DNA from: JAABVD01 sp965204545
GTDB taxonomy: Bacteria > Verrucomicrobiota > Verrucomicrobiia > Opitutales > UBA2995
Length of the DNA: 64,000 nucleotides
Direction: 5' to 3'
Assembly: GCA_965204545.1 (NCBI GenBank)
Contig: CBDBFA010000001.1
Location: 186,001-250,000 of the forward strand
Under the pieces are notes generated by a model. The model was not told the DNA's origin. It searched no databases and saw only the letters and a program-made list of their open reading frames with translations. Of the stretch, positions 26,201-35,276 are shown piece after piece. Made by a program: the position numbers and the translations under genes. Positions within the stretch are counted from its first letter, which is position 1, and every line of letters begins with the position of its first letter.

Positions 26201-28527
26201 CGATTGGCCCCGATGTTCTCAATTACCGGGTTTTGCGGCTCCAGCTCGATGCTGCTCACCTTTTCGGAATCTTCCTTCATGCCCGCCCCATGGGAAATCC
26301 ACTGGCGAATGGTCTCGTAATAATCCGACCCGATGTCGGTCACCATTCCTCCCTCATGGGGAACCGCCGCCGTAGCTTTGAGGAGCATGAGCGAATCGTC
26401 CGGAGAAGCGAAATTGACCCGGCGAGCCGCATGGTCGTCACTGAAAGCGCGCACGTCGTTGAAGGCGTCATACCCGCGCAGGCTGAGCTTGAATCCGTTT
26501 TTACCCTCCTGAGAGCCATGGCAGGTTCCCGCATTGCAGCCCAACCGGGACAATATGGGATTTACATCCACCACGAAGTCCGGTTCGTAGCTATCCCTCA
26601 AATCCTTGACCTCCACACTGGCGGTGTCCCGCAACCCGAGAAAATGAGCCGTTACGGCGGTCCTGCCCCCGGAGAGAGGGCGAATAATGCCGCGTTCCTC
26701 CACTTTGGCAATGGGACGGGTGACCTCCCATCGAACCAATCGGGTAAGGTCCACAACCTCGCCCGAGTCCAGTGTCCCGGCTACGAGAAGTTGGTTGTAG
26801 GCATTGGGGCCCTCAAGCGAGATGGTCGAAGGTGAAATGGTTAGACGGGTCAAGCGCTCAAACTCCTCGGGACGCTCCTCCATAACCTGGGCTCTCCCCT
26901 TCTTAAAATTGACCGGATTTTCCGGGCGCTTGGGTTCGGCCTTGGCCAGCAAGTCGGAATCGGTCACCTCCACCGGGATAAAGGTTTTGCCAAGTTTTCC
27001 GCTGGCCGCATCGATAATAAAAATACGTCCATCCGAGGTCCCGGCAACGTAGGATTTTCCATCCGGAGCGAAGGCCACGGAAAAAACCGGTGAGTCCACG
27101 TCAGTGGAATGCAGCAGTTTGGCTCCCCGCGTATGGAAGGCCTCGATCTCGGGCTCGATGTTCTTGCTGCCGTCCGGATTTCTCCGCGCCGTTTCAAAAA
27201 GCTTCTTCAATTCGGGGGTGATAGTGGCATCGTAATCCGAGGCGTAGAGGTTGATCTGACCCTTACCATTCAGACTGGATACCGCGGCGAAGGTCTTTCC
27301 ATCCGGCGCAAAGGCCACGCTCCAGATGCGTCCTTTCATGGGGGGATACTTCCGTATCAGATTGGCGTTGTCGCCTATCTTCCGTTCCGTCTCGCGGTGC
27401 ATGCGGTAAATTTGGGGCACGCCGTCGGAACCCCCCATCAACACGTGGTCCTCATGGGGATGGCTGTCGATGGCATTGATCCCGCCCTTGAGCGCTCCCG
27501 GAGTAATGGAGGTGATGTTGTCGATAAAGCGTTCCGTCTCCACCTCCGTCAACTTGGCCGACATGTCGCGGCTCACCGATACCAGATGATCCCCTTCGAC
27601 CGACCAGGCCGTGTCGAGGACCCAGTCGTTGTGACCGCCCATGAAGAATACTTCGTCCCCGCTCGAGACCTCGAAGGCCCGCAAAGTGTGATCCGGCAGC
27701 CCGTAAGCCACGTATTTCCCACCGGGGGACCAACTGGCCCCATAGGCCGTGTCGTACCCGACCGGTTTGGAGAGCGCCAAGGAACGCTTTTCCACATCCC
27801 AGATCTGGATTTCCCCCATGCGCCCAGGCAGGCCCCCGGCCACGGCCAACCATTTCCCATCGGGGGAAAAACGGGCTGTTTCGATGCGCTCGGAAAGCCC
27901 GATCAATCGCGCCACCAGTCCGGAACCATTCGCTTTATGGAGAAGGACTTCGTGAAACCCTGCTACCGCGATCAACTCGCCGTCGGGCGAATAGTCCAGC
28001 GAGGTCAATACCGGAGCTACCGCGTACTGGGGCGGATGGTCCGCGTCAAAACGTTGGCGTGCATTCTCGGGAGTATCATCCCGGGCTCCCTGCTCGATCC
28101 ATTTGGTGACGAGGGCCAGCTCGTAGGGAGTGAGGGGCTCGTCCTTTTCCGGCATCTCAGGACGGTCGGCTCCTTCCTGCAATGTGACCAGATCGATGAG
28201 CCAACTTTCCTCCGGTTTATGCGCCACCACCACGGGTTCCCCCCCTTCCCCGCCAGCAATCATCCTGGCCACATCGGTCAGGATATAATCTCCCTTGGAC
28301 TTTGCCGGCTGGTGGCAGCCGTGGCATTTGGCCTGGAAAATCGGGCGAACGTGTTCGTAATAACTGACCGCTTCGGGCAACCCCTCGTGGCGTTCCTCAC
28401 CCCACCCCGAAACGAAAAATACCAGGAAAGCAACCGAACATGTAACCCCACGAATCACCGAATTACCAAAAAGCTCAACCGTACATTTAGGATGGGCAAA
28501 AAATTCAAGGAGAGCGTTCGTATCCAT
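23287..28527 (-). CDS. Giant cytochrome-c / WD40 / DUF1549 / DUF1553 fusion protein
   Basis: This is a protein of about 1746 residues. In order: an N-terminal hydrophobic signal (SVAFLVFFVSGWG); a planctomycete-type cytochrome domain with CHGCH near residue 68; a WD40-type propeller (repeated DGKWLAVAGG, SPGGKYVAYG, APDGKTFAAVSS) to about residue 520; an immunoglobulin-like segment; a second cytochrome-like motif CNAGTCHG near 662; DUF1549 with CNKCHDHPFERW near 1014; DUF1553; and a long C-terminal extension with a charged coiled coil (KKEAAEKERKERIAATKK) and a beta-rich part. Possible starts are GTG 28551, ATG 28527 and GTG 28458; the last would place the signal peptide at the very N-terminus. 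It is probably periplasmic and linked to the DUF1501 partner. The substrate is unknown. Confidence 0.87.
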   Translation of the reverse strand: MDTNALLEFFAHPKCTVELFGNSVIRGVTCSVAFLVFFVSGWGEERHEGLPEAVSYYEHVRPIFQAKCHGCHQPAKSKGDYILTDVARMIAGGEGGEPVVVAHKPEESWLIDLVTLQEGADRPEMPEKDEPLTPYELALVTKWIEQGARDDTPENARQRFDADHPPQYAVAPVLTSLDYSPDGELIAVAGFHEVLLHKANGSGLVARLIGLSERIETARFSPDGKWLAVAGGLPGRMGEIQIWDVEKRSLALSKPVGYDTAYGASWSPGGKYVAYGLPDHTLRAFEVSSGDEVFFMGGHNDWVLDTAWSVEGDHLVSVSRDMSAKLTEVETERFIDNITSITPGALKGGINAIDSHPHEDHVLMGGSDGVPQIYRMHRETERKIGDNANLIRKYPPMKGRIWSVAFAPDGKTFAAVSSLNGKGQINLYASDYDATITPELKKLFETARRNPDGSKNIEPEIEAFHTRGAKLLHSTDVDSPVFSVAFAPDGKSYVAGTSDGRIFIIDAASGKLGKTFIPVEVTDSDLLAKAEPKRPENPVNFKKGRAQVMEERPEEFERLTRLTISPSTISLEGPNAYNQLLVAGTLDSGEVVDLTRLVRWEVTRPIAKVEERGIIRPLSGGRTAVTAHFLGLRDTASVEVKDLRDSYEPDFVVDVNPILSRLGCNAGTCHGSQEGKNGFKLSLRGYDAFNDVRAFSDDHAARRVNFASPDDSLMLLKATAAVPHEGGMVTDIGSDYYETIRQWISHGAGMKEDSEKVSSIELEPQNPVIENIGANRQMRVMARYPDGSRRDVTREAIIESGNTEVAENDDFGLITTIRRGEAPILARYEGAYAATTLTVMGDRTGFAWKEPETWNRIDELVASKWMRMKILPSGLTRDEEFLRRIHLDLTGLPPKVETLISFLEDDRPTRQKRADMIDRLIGSPEFVDHWANKWADMLQVNSKFLGKEGSELFRNWIRGQLEENVPYDEFVYSILTAEGSNKKNPPASYYKILRTPEELMENTTHLFLATRFNCNKCHDHPFERWNVDNYYQMAAFFSQVDLKRDKANAPKATIGGTAVENPKPLYEIVWDTNEGEVTNILTGDVARPAFPYPATAREIASGEDDAEAPSRPTRRQRLAAWITAEDNQYFAKSYANRIWGYLTGTGIIEPIDDIRAGNPPTNPELLDYLTEFFIDSGFNVRGLIREICNSRTYQLSIRTHPFNEDDAINYSHGNARRLPAEVLFDSVYAVTGAQPHFPGAKPGMRAAQLADAQVDTKGGFLANLGRPPRESACECDRQNDVQLGAVMSLLSGAPIAEAVGDPDNGIAELVTRESDDRSMIENLYLRVLNRFPTQEEIDLVQDNWSLIERDHENLIARLAEMESDWVWRKAELETERFRAIARAKADIKAYTPEFEAKKEAAEKERKERIAATKKALWEFEWDELPALQEAGIQAITLDRFWTLWKPQFPEEAEGDGKVDLIVNDDGSLQGSGELGNSVVYKMTFPVEATTISGFMLEALTDDSLPGFGPGFNETGNFVVSEVEFSYSDSAETDQEDRIEVPLSEAAADYTEDGFSVEKIINGNPDRNDKAWAVGGQERRPHWARVKLEEPLSLDEKGGYVHISVICRYSNGDFPLGKFRIYFTDAEDPLNLGLPAAIAAILSKAPSSREPEEKAALYTWFKHQHPEYLSKRFDWVKAKRPLPKDGKMESLKAALAKAERPVPEDSALVQLRIDVQHSTEQAANRRLTAAQDLAWALINNSAFLFNY

Positions 28528-28551
28528 GGCATCACCGGCAATGCCAGACAC

Positions 28552-28823
28552 CTAGGGAGACGAATCATTCAAAATTTTGGATTATTGTCACTGAAGAGTT
28601 TCAACGCGTTTACCACCATAAGGAGAATTACTCTATTAATAAAACCATTTACCTGGCCTTTTCAAGGGTTTTCTCCGGTGACGGGTCAGCCCCGGATTTT
28701 ACATTTGACCCTTTCCACTACCTAGTCAAAAACTCCGTTTGAAACGATAGAACTACAAAGTAGTGAACGGATTGGAACCTTCCAGTTTCACTATTTCAAC
28801 GGAATTAACTAACCCTCCCGAAC
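28552..28823. promoter_or_regulatory. Divergent intergenic region
   Basis: This gap separates the leftward cytochrome fusion and the rightward TonB receptor and must hold both promoters. A weak GGGTCA...TGACCC pair lies at 28683-28711. A partly inverted pair TAGTGAAC...GTTTCACTA lies at about 28762-28795, shortly before the receptor start, and may be an operator. No strong -35/-10 pair stands out. Confidence 0.35.
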
Positions 28824-31800
28824 ATGAACAAAATACGCCCTGAATTCAACCCGTCTCTGATCACAGTTCTCGCTATCTTCTCCTTGAGCCTGACCTCCGG
28901 CCTGCAGGCTCAGGACCTTGAAAGCGATGACGAGATTTATGAACTGAGCCTGTTCACCGTAGATGAATCCGATGTGGTCGGTTACGCAGCTTCCAGTACC
29001 CTGGCCGGCACGCGTATTAAAACCGACTTGAAAGACCTGGGGGCCTCAATTTCCGTGGTAACCGAGGAATTCATGGAGGATGTGGCCGCGACGGATGCCC
29101 AAACTTTGCTATCCTATGTTTCCAACGTCGAAGTGGGGGGCATTCAGGGAAATTTCTCCGGGGCGACGGATGTGGGATTCGGACGCTACCATCAAGTCGC
29201 GGCGAGAACTAATCCTCAGAATAATCAAAGAGTCAGAGGATTGCTGCAAGCGGACTTGACACGTGGTTATTTTCTAACGGATATCCCCTTTGATACCTAT
29301 AATACTGAGCGGGTCACCGTAAGCCGCGGACCCAATTCGGTTCTTTTCGGAATTGGGAGTCCAGGAGGGGTTATCAATAACGGAACCAAGCAGGCCATCC
29401 AAGGTAGCAACTTTGGCGAGTTCGGCTTTCGATTTGACAACTATGGCAGTTGGCGCACCGAAATAGACTACAACAAATCCCTGGTTGAGGATCGGGTTGC
29501 CCTGCGCATAGCCTTTCTGGAAGAAAGTACGGAGTATAAGCAACAGCCGGCTTTCCAGGACCAAACTCGTTTTTATGCGGCTCTCAATGCAGTGCTTTTC
29601 GAGGGCAATGGCCATAGAACTACCTTGCGGGCGAATTTGGAGGACGGAAGGCAGGATGGTTCTCCGGTAGAAGTAATCCCGGTTACCGTTGCCTACGACA
29701 ACTGGTTCGAGCCTTGGCCGGCAAGCAATTCGCAGTACACCGGAGTCAATGCCCCTGGCAGGGTGGTTTCTCCAAGTGAGGGAGGAACTTGGGAATTTCA
29801 GGACATCGAGGACACTCGTTTCCACGAGAGGCCCGGAAACAGAGCCAATGTAAACACCGATGCGCGTGCTTTGGCTTTTCGACATGTAGGCGTATTTTTC
29901 TCTGAAAGAGGCAAGGGCCCTAGTGTTGGAGGAGGAACTGGATTGGGAGCCTACAACGGTTTAATACCTTGGAGTGCCAGTAGAGACACGTATCAAAGCG
30001 CTGGACTGGTCGGCACCCCCGTGGCCGCAGGAATCGATCCTAACACCCCTATTAACCAATACCGCGATTTGAGATCAACCAGTCCGGCGGGCGAGAGCTT
30101 TGGCATCGGATTCGCTGCGAATACCTTGCAAAACCGCAACGTATTCGACTTTTACAACCACTTGTACAGCAATGGGCATGAAACCGTTATGCGCGATTTC
30201 AACGCCTTAAACATTGCCTTGGAGCAAACCTTCTTCGATGGCGATCTGGGATTTGAATTTGCTTACGACTCGCAGACTTACAAAACATTCCAGGATTTTC
30301 CATTTTCCGGAGGGCAAGGCACCAACTTGGCGGGGCCCTACGAGGTTTCCATCCACCTGAACAAGTATATCAGTACCGGCGCCCTGAATCCGAACGTGGG
30401 TCGTGCCATGACTTGGGTAAGGCAACCCAAGGTACGCGATGATACTACGGATCGCGAAACCATGCGCGCTACGGCTTTCTACGAATTCGACTTTACGGAA
30501 AACGATGGCTTCCTGGGATGGCTTGGACGGCACCGTTTAACGGGATTGTACAACGATTACACCAAGGACACGTTCAACGTGACCACTAGTGATATGACGG
30601 ACAGTAACGAATTCAACATGGATTCGGCTCAGCAACACACCTTAGGCGTAGGCCGTCGCGCAGTTAACCTGATCGTTTACACGAGTGATCCCTTGTTTGG
30701 CGTCAACTCCTTAGACGACGTGCGACTTCACCCACTTGATTTCATTCGGCCAAAAGATGGCGATAGTTTCGCTTTCGCTTGGGTCGATACAACTCCTGCA
30801 GGGAGCCTTAACGACGGAGTAGCCGGCGACCGGGCGGTTCACGTCAATAATGTGTTCGTTAAAAGCGTCCAGACTGCCGGAGGGATCAGCCAAACGAATA
30901 TCGAAGCCCAAGCTTTTACTTGGCAAAGCTACTTTTTGAATGACCATATTGTAGCCCTTTATGGCCGTCGGGAAGATGACACTTCAAACTTCGGCAGAAA
31001 CGTAGCATCGGAAACCAGTGAGCCACAATTCTTTCCGGACAGGGTGTACAATCCTGCTTTTACCAGGCTATCTTCCTCTCCAACTTATGAAGAATCAGGA
31101 ACAACCCAATCTTGGAGTGTCGTAGGGCGCGTCCCCGAAACCTTTCTTGGGAACTTCCCTTTAAGTTTGCAGGTACATTGGGCCTCGGCCGAGAACTTTA
31201 ATCCGATTGGTTTGAGAAGCAACGCCTTGGGATCTCCGATTGGCCAGCCTTCCGGCTCGACCGAAGAATACGGATTTACGGTTTCCACGGAGGATAACAG
31301 GTATTCCCTCAAATTCAATTGGTACGAAACGGAACTGGGAAACATCAGTGCCGGAGTCGGTACCAACCTGGCCAATTATGCGTTTGGACGAATAAATAGA
31401 CACCGGGATGCGGAATTGTCGGGAATACCGATTAAAGACCAATTAGACCTTATTCCCAATAATGGAGGGGCCACCCACCCGATTCAAACCTATGAGGACT
31501 ATTACACTGCAATGCTTAACGCGATTCCGTCAGAGCTTTTGGACGTGGTAAATCCAATGCGTGTGGATATAACCGGAGATGGCCTTTGGGATGATTATCA
31601 GATTGACGCCATTCAAAACCTTCAAGCTACCCGCAGTCAGCTAGCCGAAGGATTCGAGCTGGAGTTTGTGGCCAATCCAACATCATCCTGGCGGATATTG
31701 GCAAATCTCAGCCAACAGGAAACTTCGTTTTCCAACACCGCTCCGTTGATGGGCAAAATAATCAACGACTTTGTTGCCGCAACCAGAGCCGCTCGATTGG

Positions 31801-32300
31801 ATGAACTCCAGGATGATCCGACCTTCCAGGCAGATGAGGAATTCCACAGCGAAGGCCTGGGACTGCTACCTCTTCCCATTGTAGCGGCCCAAGCTCTGGA
31901 TGGCACTGTTTCGAATGAACAAAGAGAGTGGCGGTTCACTGGAGCTACTACCTACGAGTTTCAGGAAGGCGCTCTTGATGGCTTTGGAGTTGGAGCGGCA
32001 ATTCGTTGGGAAGATGAAGCCGCAACCGGTTACTTTCAGATCGTCGATCCGGATATAGGAGTAATTCCCGATGTAAACAGGCCATTTTTTGACGATGGGC
32101 TATTCAGCGGAGACGCTTGGATTACTTACTCCAAGCCCATATGGCAGGATAAAGTCATTTGGCGAAGTCGGCTGAATGTCCGGAACCTGGTAGGTGAAAC
32201 CGGAAACATTCCGGTCAAAACCAATCCCGATGGACAGGTAGCCGTAATTCGCATTCCCAATCCTCGCACCATCTATTGGTCGAATACATTTAATTTCTAG
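28824..32300 (+). CDS. Large TonB-dependent receptor
   Basis: This 1158-residue outer-membrane protein has a signal peptide (SLITVLAIFSLSLTSGLQA). It then has a short TonB-box-like segment (YELSLFTVDES), a plug domain with LKDLGASISVVTEEFMED and VSRGPNSVLFGIGSPGGVINN, and a long beta-barrel ending in the typical aromatic terminus NTFNF. Such receptors import oligosaccharides, sugar acids or metal chelates using the proton motive force. The size fits the carbohydrate-linked Opitutae type rather than small siderophore receptors. It is the first gene of a rightward locus with a secreted protein, a BNR propeller, a Tct transporter and a sugar-acid dehydratase, which suggests that it brings in the substrate of that pathway. 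Confidence 0.92.
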   Translation: MNKIRPEFNPSLITVLAIFSLSLTSGLQAQDLESDDEIYELSLFTVDESDVVGYAASSTLAGTRIKTDLKDLGASISVVTEEFMEDVAATDAQTLLSYVSNVEVGGIQGNFSGATDVGFGRYHQVAARTNPQNNQRVRGLLQADLTRGYFLTDIPFDTYNTERVTVSRGPNSVLFGIGSPGGVINNGTKQAIQGSNFGEFGFRFDNYGSWRTEIDYNKSLVEDRVALRIAFLEESTEYKQQPAFQDQTRFYAALNAVLFEGNGHRTTLRANLEDGRQDGSPVEVIPVTVAYDNWFEPWPASNSQYTGVNAPGRVVSPSEGGTWEFQDIEDTRFHERPGNRANVNTDARALAFRHVGVFFSERGKGPSVGGGTGLGAYNGLIPWSASRDTYQSAGLVGTPVAAGIDPNTPINQYRDLRSTSPAGESFGIGFAANTLQNRNVFDFYNHLYSNGHETVMRDFNALNIALEQTFFDGDLGFEFAYDSQTYKTFQDFPFSGGQGTNLAGPYEVSIHLNKYISTGALNPNVGRAMTWVRQPKVRDDTTDRETMRATAFYEFDFTENDGFLGWLGRHRLTGLYNDYTKDTFNVTTSDMTDSNEFNMDSAQQHTLGVGRRAVNLIVYTSDPLFGVNSLDDVRLHPLDFIRPKDGDSFAFAWVDTTPAGSLNDGVAGDRAVHVNNVFVKSVQTAGGISQTNIEAQAFTWQSYFLNDHIVALYGRREDDTSNFGRNVASETSEPQFFPDRVYNPAFTRLSSSPTYEESGTTQSWSVVGRVPETFLGNFPLSLQVHWASAENFNPIGLRSNALGSPIGQPSGSTEEYGFTVSTEDNRYSLKFNWYETELGNISAGVGTNLANYAFGRINRHRDAELSGIPIKDQLDLIPNNGGATHPIQTYEDYYTAMLNAIPSELLDVVNPMRVDITGDGLWDDYQIDAIQNLQATRSQLAEGFELEFVANPTSSWRILANLSQQETSFSNTAPLMGKIINDFVAATRAARLDELQDDPTFQADEEFHSEGLGLLPLPIVAAQALDGTVSNEQREWRFTGATTYEFQEGALDGFGVGAAIRWEDEAATGYFQIVDPDIGVIPDVNRPFFDDGLFSGDAWITYSKPIWQDKVIWRSRLNVRNLVGETGNIPVKTNPDGQVAVIRIPNPRTIYWSNTFNF

Positions 32301-32304
32301 CCTA

Positions 32305-34251
32305 TTGAAATTCAGGCAGATAATTTGTTCAGGCTACTTCACCGCCGTCACGCTGATGGCGGCGGTTGTAATCCATGGTAACCGTTCCAACCAGAGCTGG
32401 CAGAATGAACTGGCCCTGAAAGTCGTCATTTGCGACTCCTTGCGGAAACCTCCCGCGTGGGCGCTGGCCGAACGCCACCTTATCGATACCATAAATCGGG
32501 CCGGGGTTGAGTTCTACAACACCTACGTATTGCCTGACGACACCCTGGAATGGAAAGAACGTTATGAGGGAGGGATGAATTCCTCGGACGACGCCTATGA
32601 GGCCTTCCGGGGATTCTCCGTTCATACCGCCATGGGAGGCTCCGACGAACTCGATAAACTGAATCGCCGGGTCTGGGATGGAATTACACGACAATTCACA
32701 CGCTACGGTCAGATCTACCGGGGATTCGATTCCAACTGGGACTGGATGCATCATGGGGAAGGCTACATTACCCTTTACCCGATGGGTATGGTCGAACCGA
32801 ACGATGACAAATTTCGCGATCTTTCAATCCGTTTTGCCGCCATGTATACCGGTGAAGATCCGGAAGCGCCCAATTGGGATCCCGAGTTGAATCTCATGCG
32901 CGCGGTCATGAACGGCAGCCGCGGTCCCAAAATGGAATGGACCAAACGAGACTGGATTCCTACCAACGCCAATCTCGTATACTACCCCCTGCCCTTTTTG
33001 GATATACCCGGAGTGGAGGCGACTACCGCCTGGATAAACGACCACCCGGACAACGACCAATTCGCCAAGCTGGTTAAGGGAATGAGCGACCGCATGGCCA
33101 AGGGAGATGTGCCCATCAACCTGACTGCTACAGCGCTCATAGCAAACGCCTGGTTATACACGGGTGATGCCAAATACGTGCAATGGGTTAAGGATTACAT
33201 CGGATCCTGGGAGGAACTGACCCGCCGCAACAACGGCATCACACCCGATAACGTCGGTCTCTCAGGAAAGATTGGAGAATACACCGGTCACTGGTGGGGC
33301 GGTTATTATGGATGGGTCTGGCCGAGGGGAGGAAACGATATTGTTTATGCGGGGCTCACGGCGGCCAAGGTAGCAACCCTCATGACCGGGGATCTTCGCT
33401 ATGCGGAGTTTCCCCGAAGCCAGATGACCGTCATGAGAAATCAGGGCCGGGTCCAAAATGGCCGGCATCTGGTACCTGTCCGCCACGATCACCGGGGTTG
33501 GTATCATTACGTTCCGGAAATCGCCTACCCTCATGTCAATTTATGGTACCTCTACCACAACGAAGAGGACTGGAAACACATCGAACGTCTGGCGGAAGCC
33601 CAGTTGGCGGAATCCAATACGATAAGGGATCCCGACCTTGCCTGGGCCTATTTCGTAAGGGGTCGAAACCCTGAATTTCCTCTTCAGGCATTCCAGGCGG
33701 ATTTTGAATTCGTAGCCAGAAAGCTCGACTACATCCGCAACGAACACGGGGACCCGGAAACCTGGGTCGATAACAAGTGGATCATCTCCGATCCGGTTCG
33801 CATGGATAACCTCGTGCGGCTGACCGTCGGGGCCATGCCCATTCACAAACGCGGGGAGATGCTCCATGCACAGGTACGGTATTTCGACGGAAATAGTAGA
33901 CGACCGGGCCTTCCTCCCGACGTAGCCGCTTTGGTTACGCGCATCGAACGGGATTGGGTGCAGATCGAAATTGTAAACCTGAATCAATTGGATTCACGAA
34001 AGTTGATAATCCAGGGAGGCACCTATGGAGAACATCAAATCGAGGCTGTCGAATTCGACTCATTGCTCAATCTTCAAAACGACAGGTTCACCATCGATTC
34101 GGCGCCGGATCAAGTAGCGTCTCGGAACAGGATATCAATTGATGCCCTGGCCTTCATGGTTGAATTGACACCCGGTTCAGGTTCTACCTTCAAACTCCAT
34201 CTGGACCGTTATGCCAATATGGCGAGCTACACCTTTCCTTGGAACCGATAG
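32305..34251 (+). CDS. Uncharacterised exported protein of the TonB/Tct locus
   Basis: This 648-residue protein starts at TTG 32305, four bases after the receptor stop codon, and has a signal-like N-terminus (KFRQIICSGYFTAVTLMAAVVIHG). I do not recognise a named family. The body is rich in tryptophan, tyrosine and histidine (DSNWDWMHHGEGYITLYPMGM, EYTGHWWGGYYGWVWPRGGND, RHDHRGWYHYVPEIAYPHVNLWYLYHNEEDW). Regular helical stretches suggest an alpha/alpha-toroid as in many glycosidases and polysaccharide lyases, followed by a beta-rich C-terminal domain of about 130 residues. It probably works in the periplasm on a carbohydrate, but that is inference. Its stop codon lies close to the next gene's start. 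Confidence 0.7.
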   Translation: MKFRQIICSGYFTAVTLMAAVVIHGNRSNQSWQNELALKVVICDSLRKPPAWALAERHLIDTINRAGVEFYNTYVLPDDTLEWKERYEGGMNSSDDAYEAFRGFSVHTAMGGSDELDKLNRRVWDGITRQFTRYGQIYRGFDSNWDWMHHGEGYITLYPMGMVEPNDDKFRDLSIRFAAMYTGEDPEAPNWDPELNLMRAVMNGSRGPKMEWTKRDWIPTNANLVYYPLPFLDIPGVEATTAWINDHPDNDQFAKLVKGMSDRMAKGDVPINLTATALIANAWLYTGDAKYVQWVKDYIGSWEELTRRNNGITPDNVGLSGKIGEYTGHWWGGYYGWVWPRGGNDIVYAGLTAAKVATLMTGDLRYAEFPRSQMTVMRNQGRVQNGRHLVPVRHDHRGWYHYVPEIAYPHVNLWYLYHNEEDWKHIERLAEAQLAESNTIRDPDLAWAYFVRGRNPEFPLQAFQADFEFVARKLDYIRNEHGDPETWVDNKWIISDPVRMDNLVRLTVGAMPIHKRGEMLHAQVRYFDGNSRRPGLPPDVAALVTRIERDWVQIEIVNLNQLDSRKLIIQGGTYGEHQIEAVEFDSLLNLQNDRFTIDSAPDQVASRNRISIDALAFMVELTPGSGSTFKLHLDRYANMASYTFPWNR

Positions 34252-34253
34252 TC

Positions 34254-35240
34254 TTGTTTAAGCAATCAGCAGTCTTACTTCTTTCGGCCTCATTTTGCCA
34301 CCTTGCCTGGTCGCAAATGGGGTCCCCCGGTCATGGTGAAACTCAGGCTATCGCTCTCCATCCGACTAATCCTGATATTATTTACGCCGGCGCCGCCAAG
34401 GGACTTTGTAAAACGCTGAACGGTGGAAAGGACAACTGGCCCACCCACGGACTGGATTCCTATTCACCGAGAGCCATTGTCATCAGTAATGCCAACCCCG
34501 ATCTGCTCTACGCCGGAACATACGAGGTCGGCGTATTCAAATCCGAAGATGGTGCGCTTAATTGGGAAGCAGTGAATAACGGCATTACCGATCTGCGAAT
34601 CCGGACCATGGTCATTCATCCGGAGAACGGCCAGGTCGTATATGCGGGAACCGAAGGCACGGGGGTTTTCAAAACCGTAAACGGCGGAAAGTCCTGGATG
34701 GAAGTGAACCACGGTCTTATCGACAAAGTGGTTCGCAGCCTGGTCATCGACCCCATGCATCCGGACACCCTGTATGCCGGAACCTGGCACGGGGTATACA
34801 AAACCATCGATGGGGCCGAAAACTGGTCTGCCGATCCCCAAGGCCTTTACGATGTGGATGTACGGATCCTTGCTTTGGACCCGACCAATCCGAATATCAT
34901 TTACGCGGGTACTCAGCCACGGGGTGTTTTCCGGAGTGAGGACGCGGGTAAAACCTGGGTAAAGGGCGCTCAACCCCTCACTGAGTTTATCGAATCCATG
35001 GCTATCGACCCAGCCAACCCTTCTCACGTATACGTGGGAACTAAAGCCGGTGTATTCGTAAGCCTCGACAAAGCAGATACGTTTACTTCGGCCGGGCTTC
35101 GCTGGTCAAATCATGCCTGGACCTTGGTTTTCGATCCCAAGACGGATCCTCCGATACTTTACTATGGTGGCGTCGGCGGCGTTTTGAAAACGACAACCCA
35201 GGGTTTTCAGTGGGAAGTGACGGGTCCGGTGAGGCAGTAG
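34254..35240 (+). CDS. Secreted BNR/sialidase-like beta-propeller
   Basis: This protein of about 328 residues has a signal peptide (MFKQSAVLLLSASFCHLAWS) from TTG 34254. A TTG at 34239 would add MEPIV and overlap the previous gene. The rest is about six repeats of the pattern HP.NPDIIYAGT..GVFKTVNGGKSW, the Asp-box/BNR motif of VPS10-, Xgh74- and sialidase-like propellers. The short length and lack of the sialidase arginine triad argue for a binding or scaffold role rather than hydrolysis. It is closely coupled to the genes on both sides, consistent with the same operon. Confidence 0.82.
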   Translation: MFKQSAVLLLSASFCHLAWSQMGSPGHGETQAIALHPTNPDIIYAGAAKGLCKTLNGGKDNWPTHGLDSYSPRAIVISNANPDLLYAGTYEVGVFKSEDGALNWEAVNNGITDLRIRTMVIHPENGQVVYAGTEGTGVFKTVNGGKSWMEVNHGLIDKVVRSLVIDPMHPDTLYAGTWHGVYKTIDGAENWSADPQGLYDVDVRILALDPTNPNIIYAGTQPRGVFRSEDAGKTWVKGAQPLTEFIESMAIDPANPSHVYVGTKAGVFVSLDKADTFTSAGLRWSNHAWTLVFDPKTDPPILYYGGVGGVLKTTTQGFQWEVTGPVRQ

Positions 35241-35276
35241 GATATCCGGTCAAAAAAATAGAACCTGGTTTTTCCA

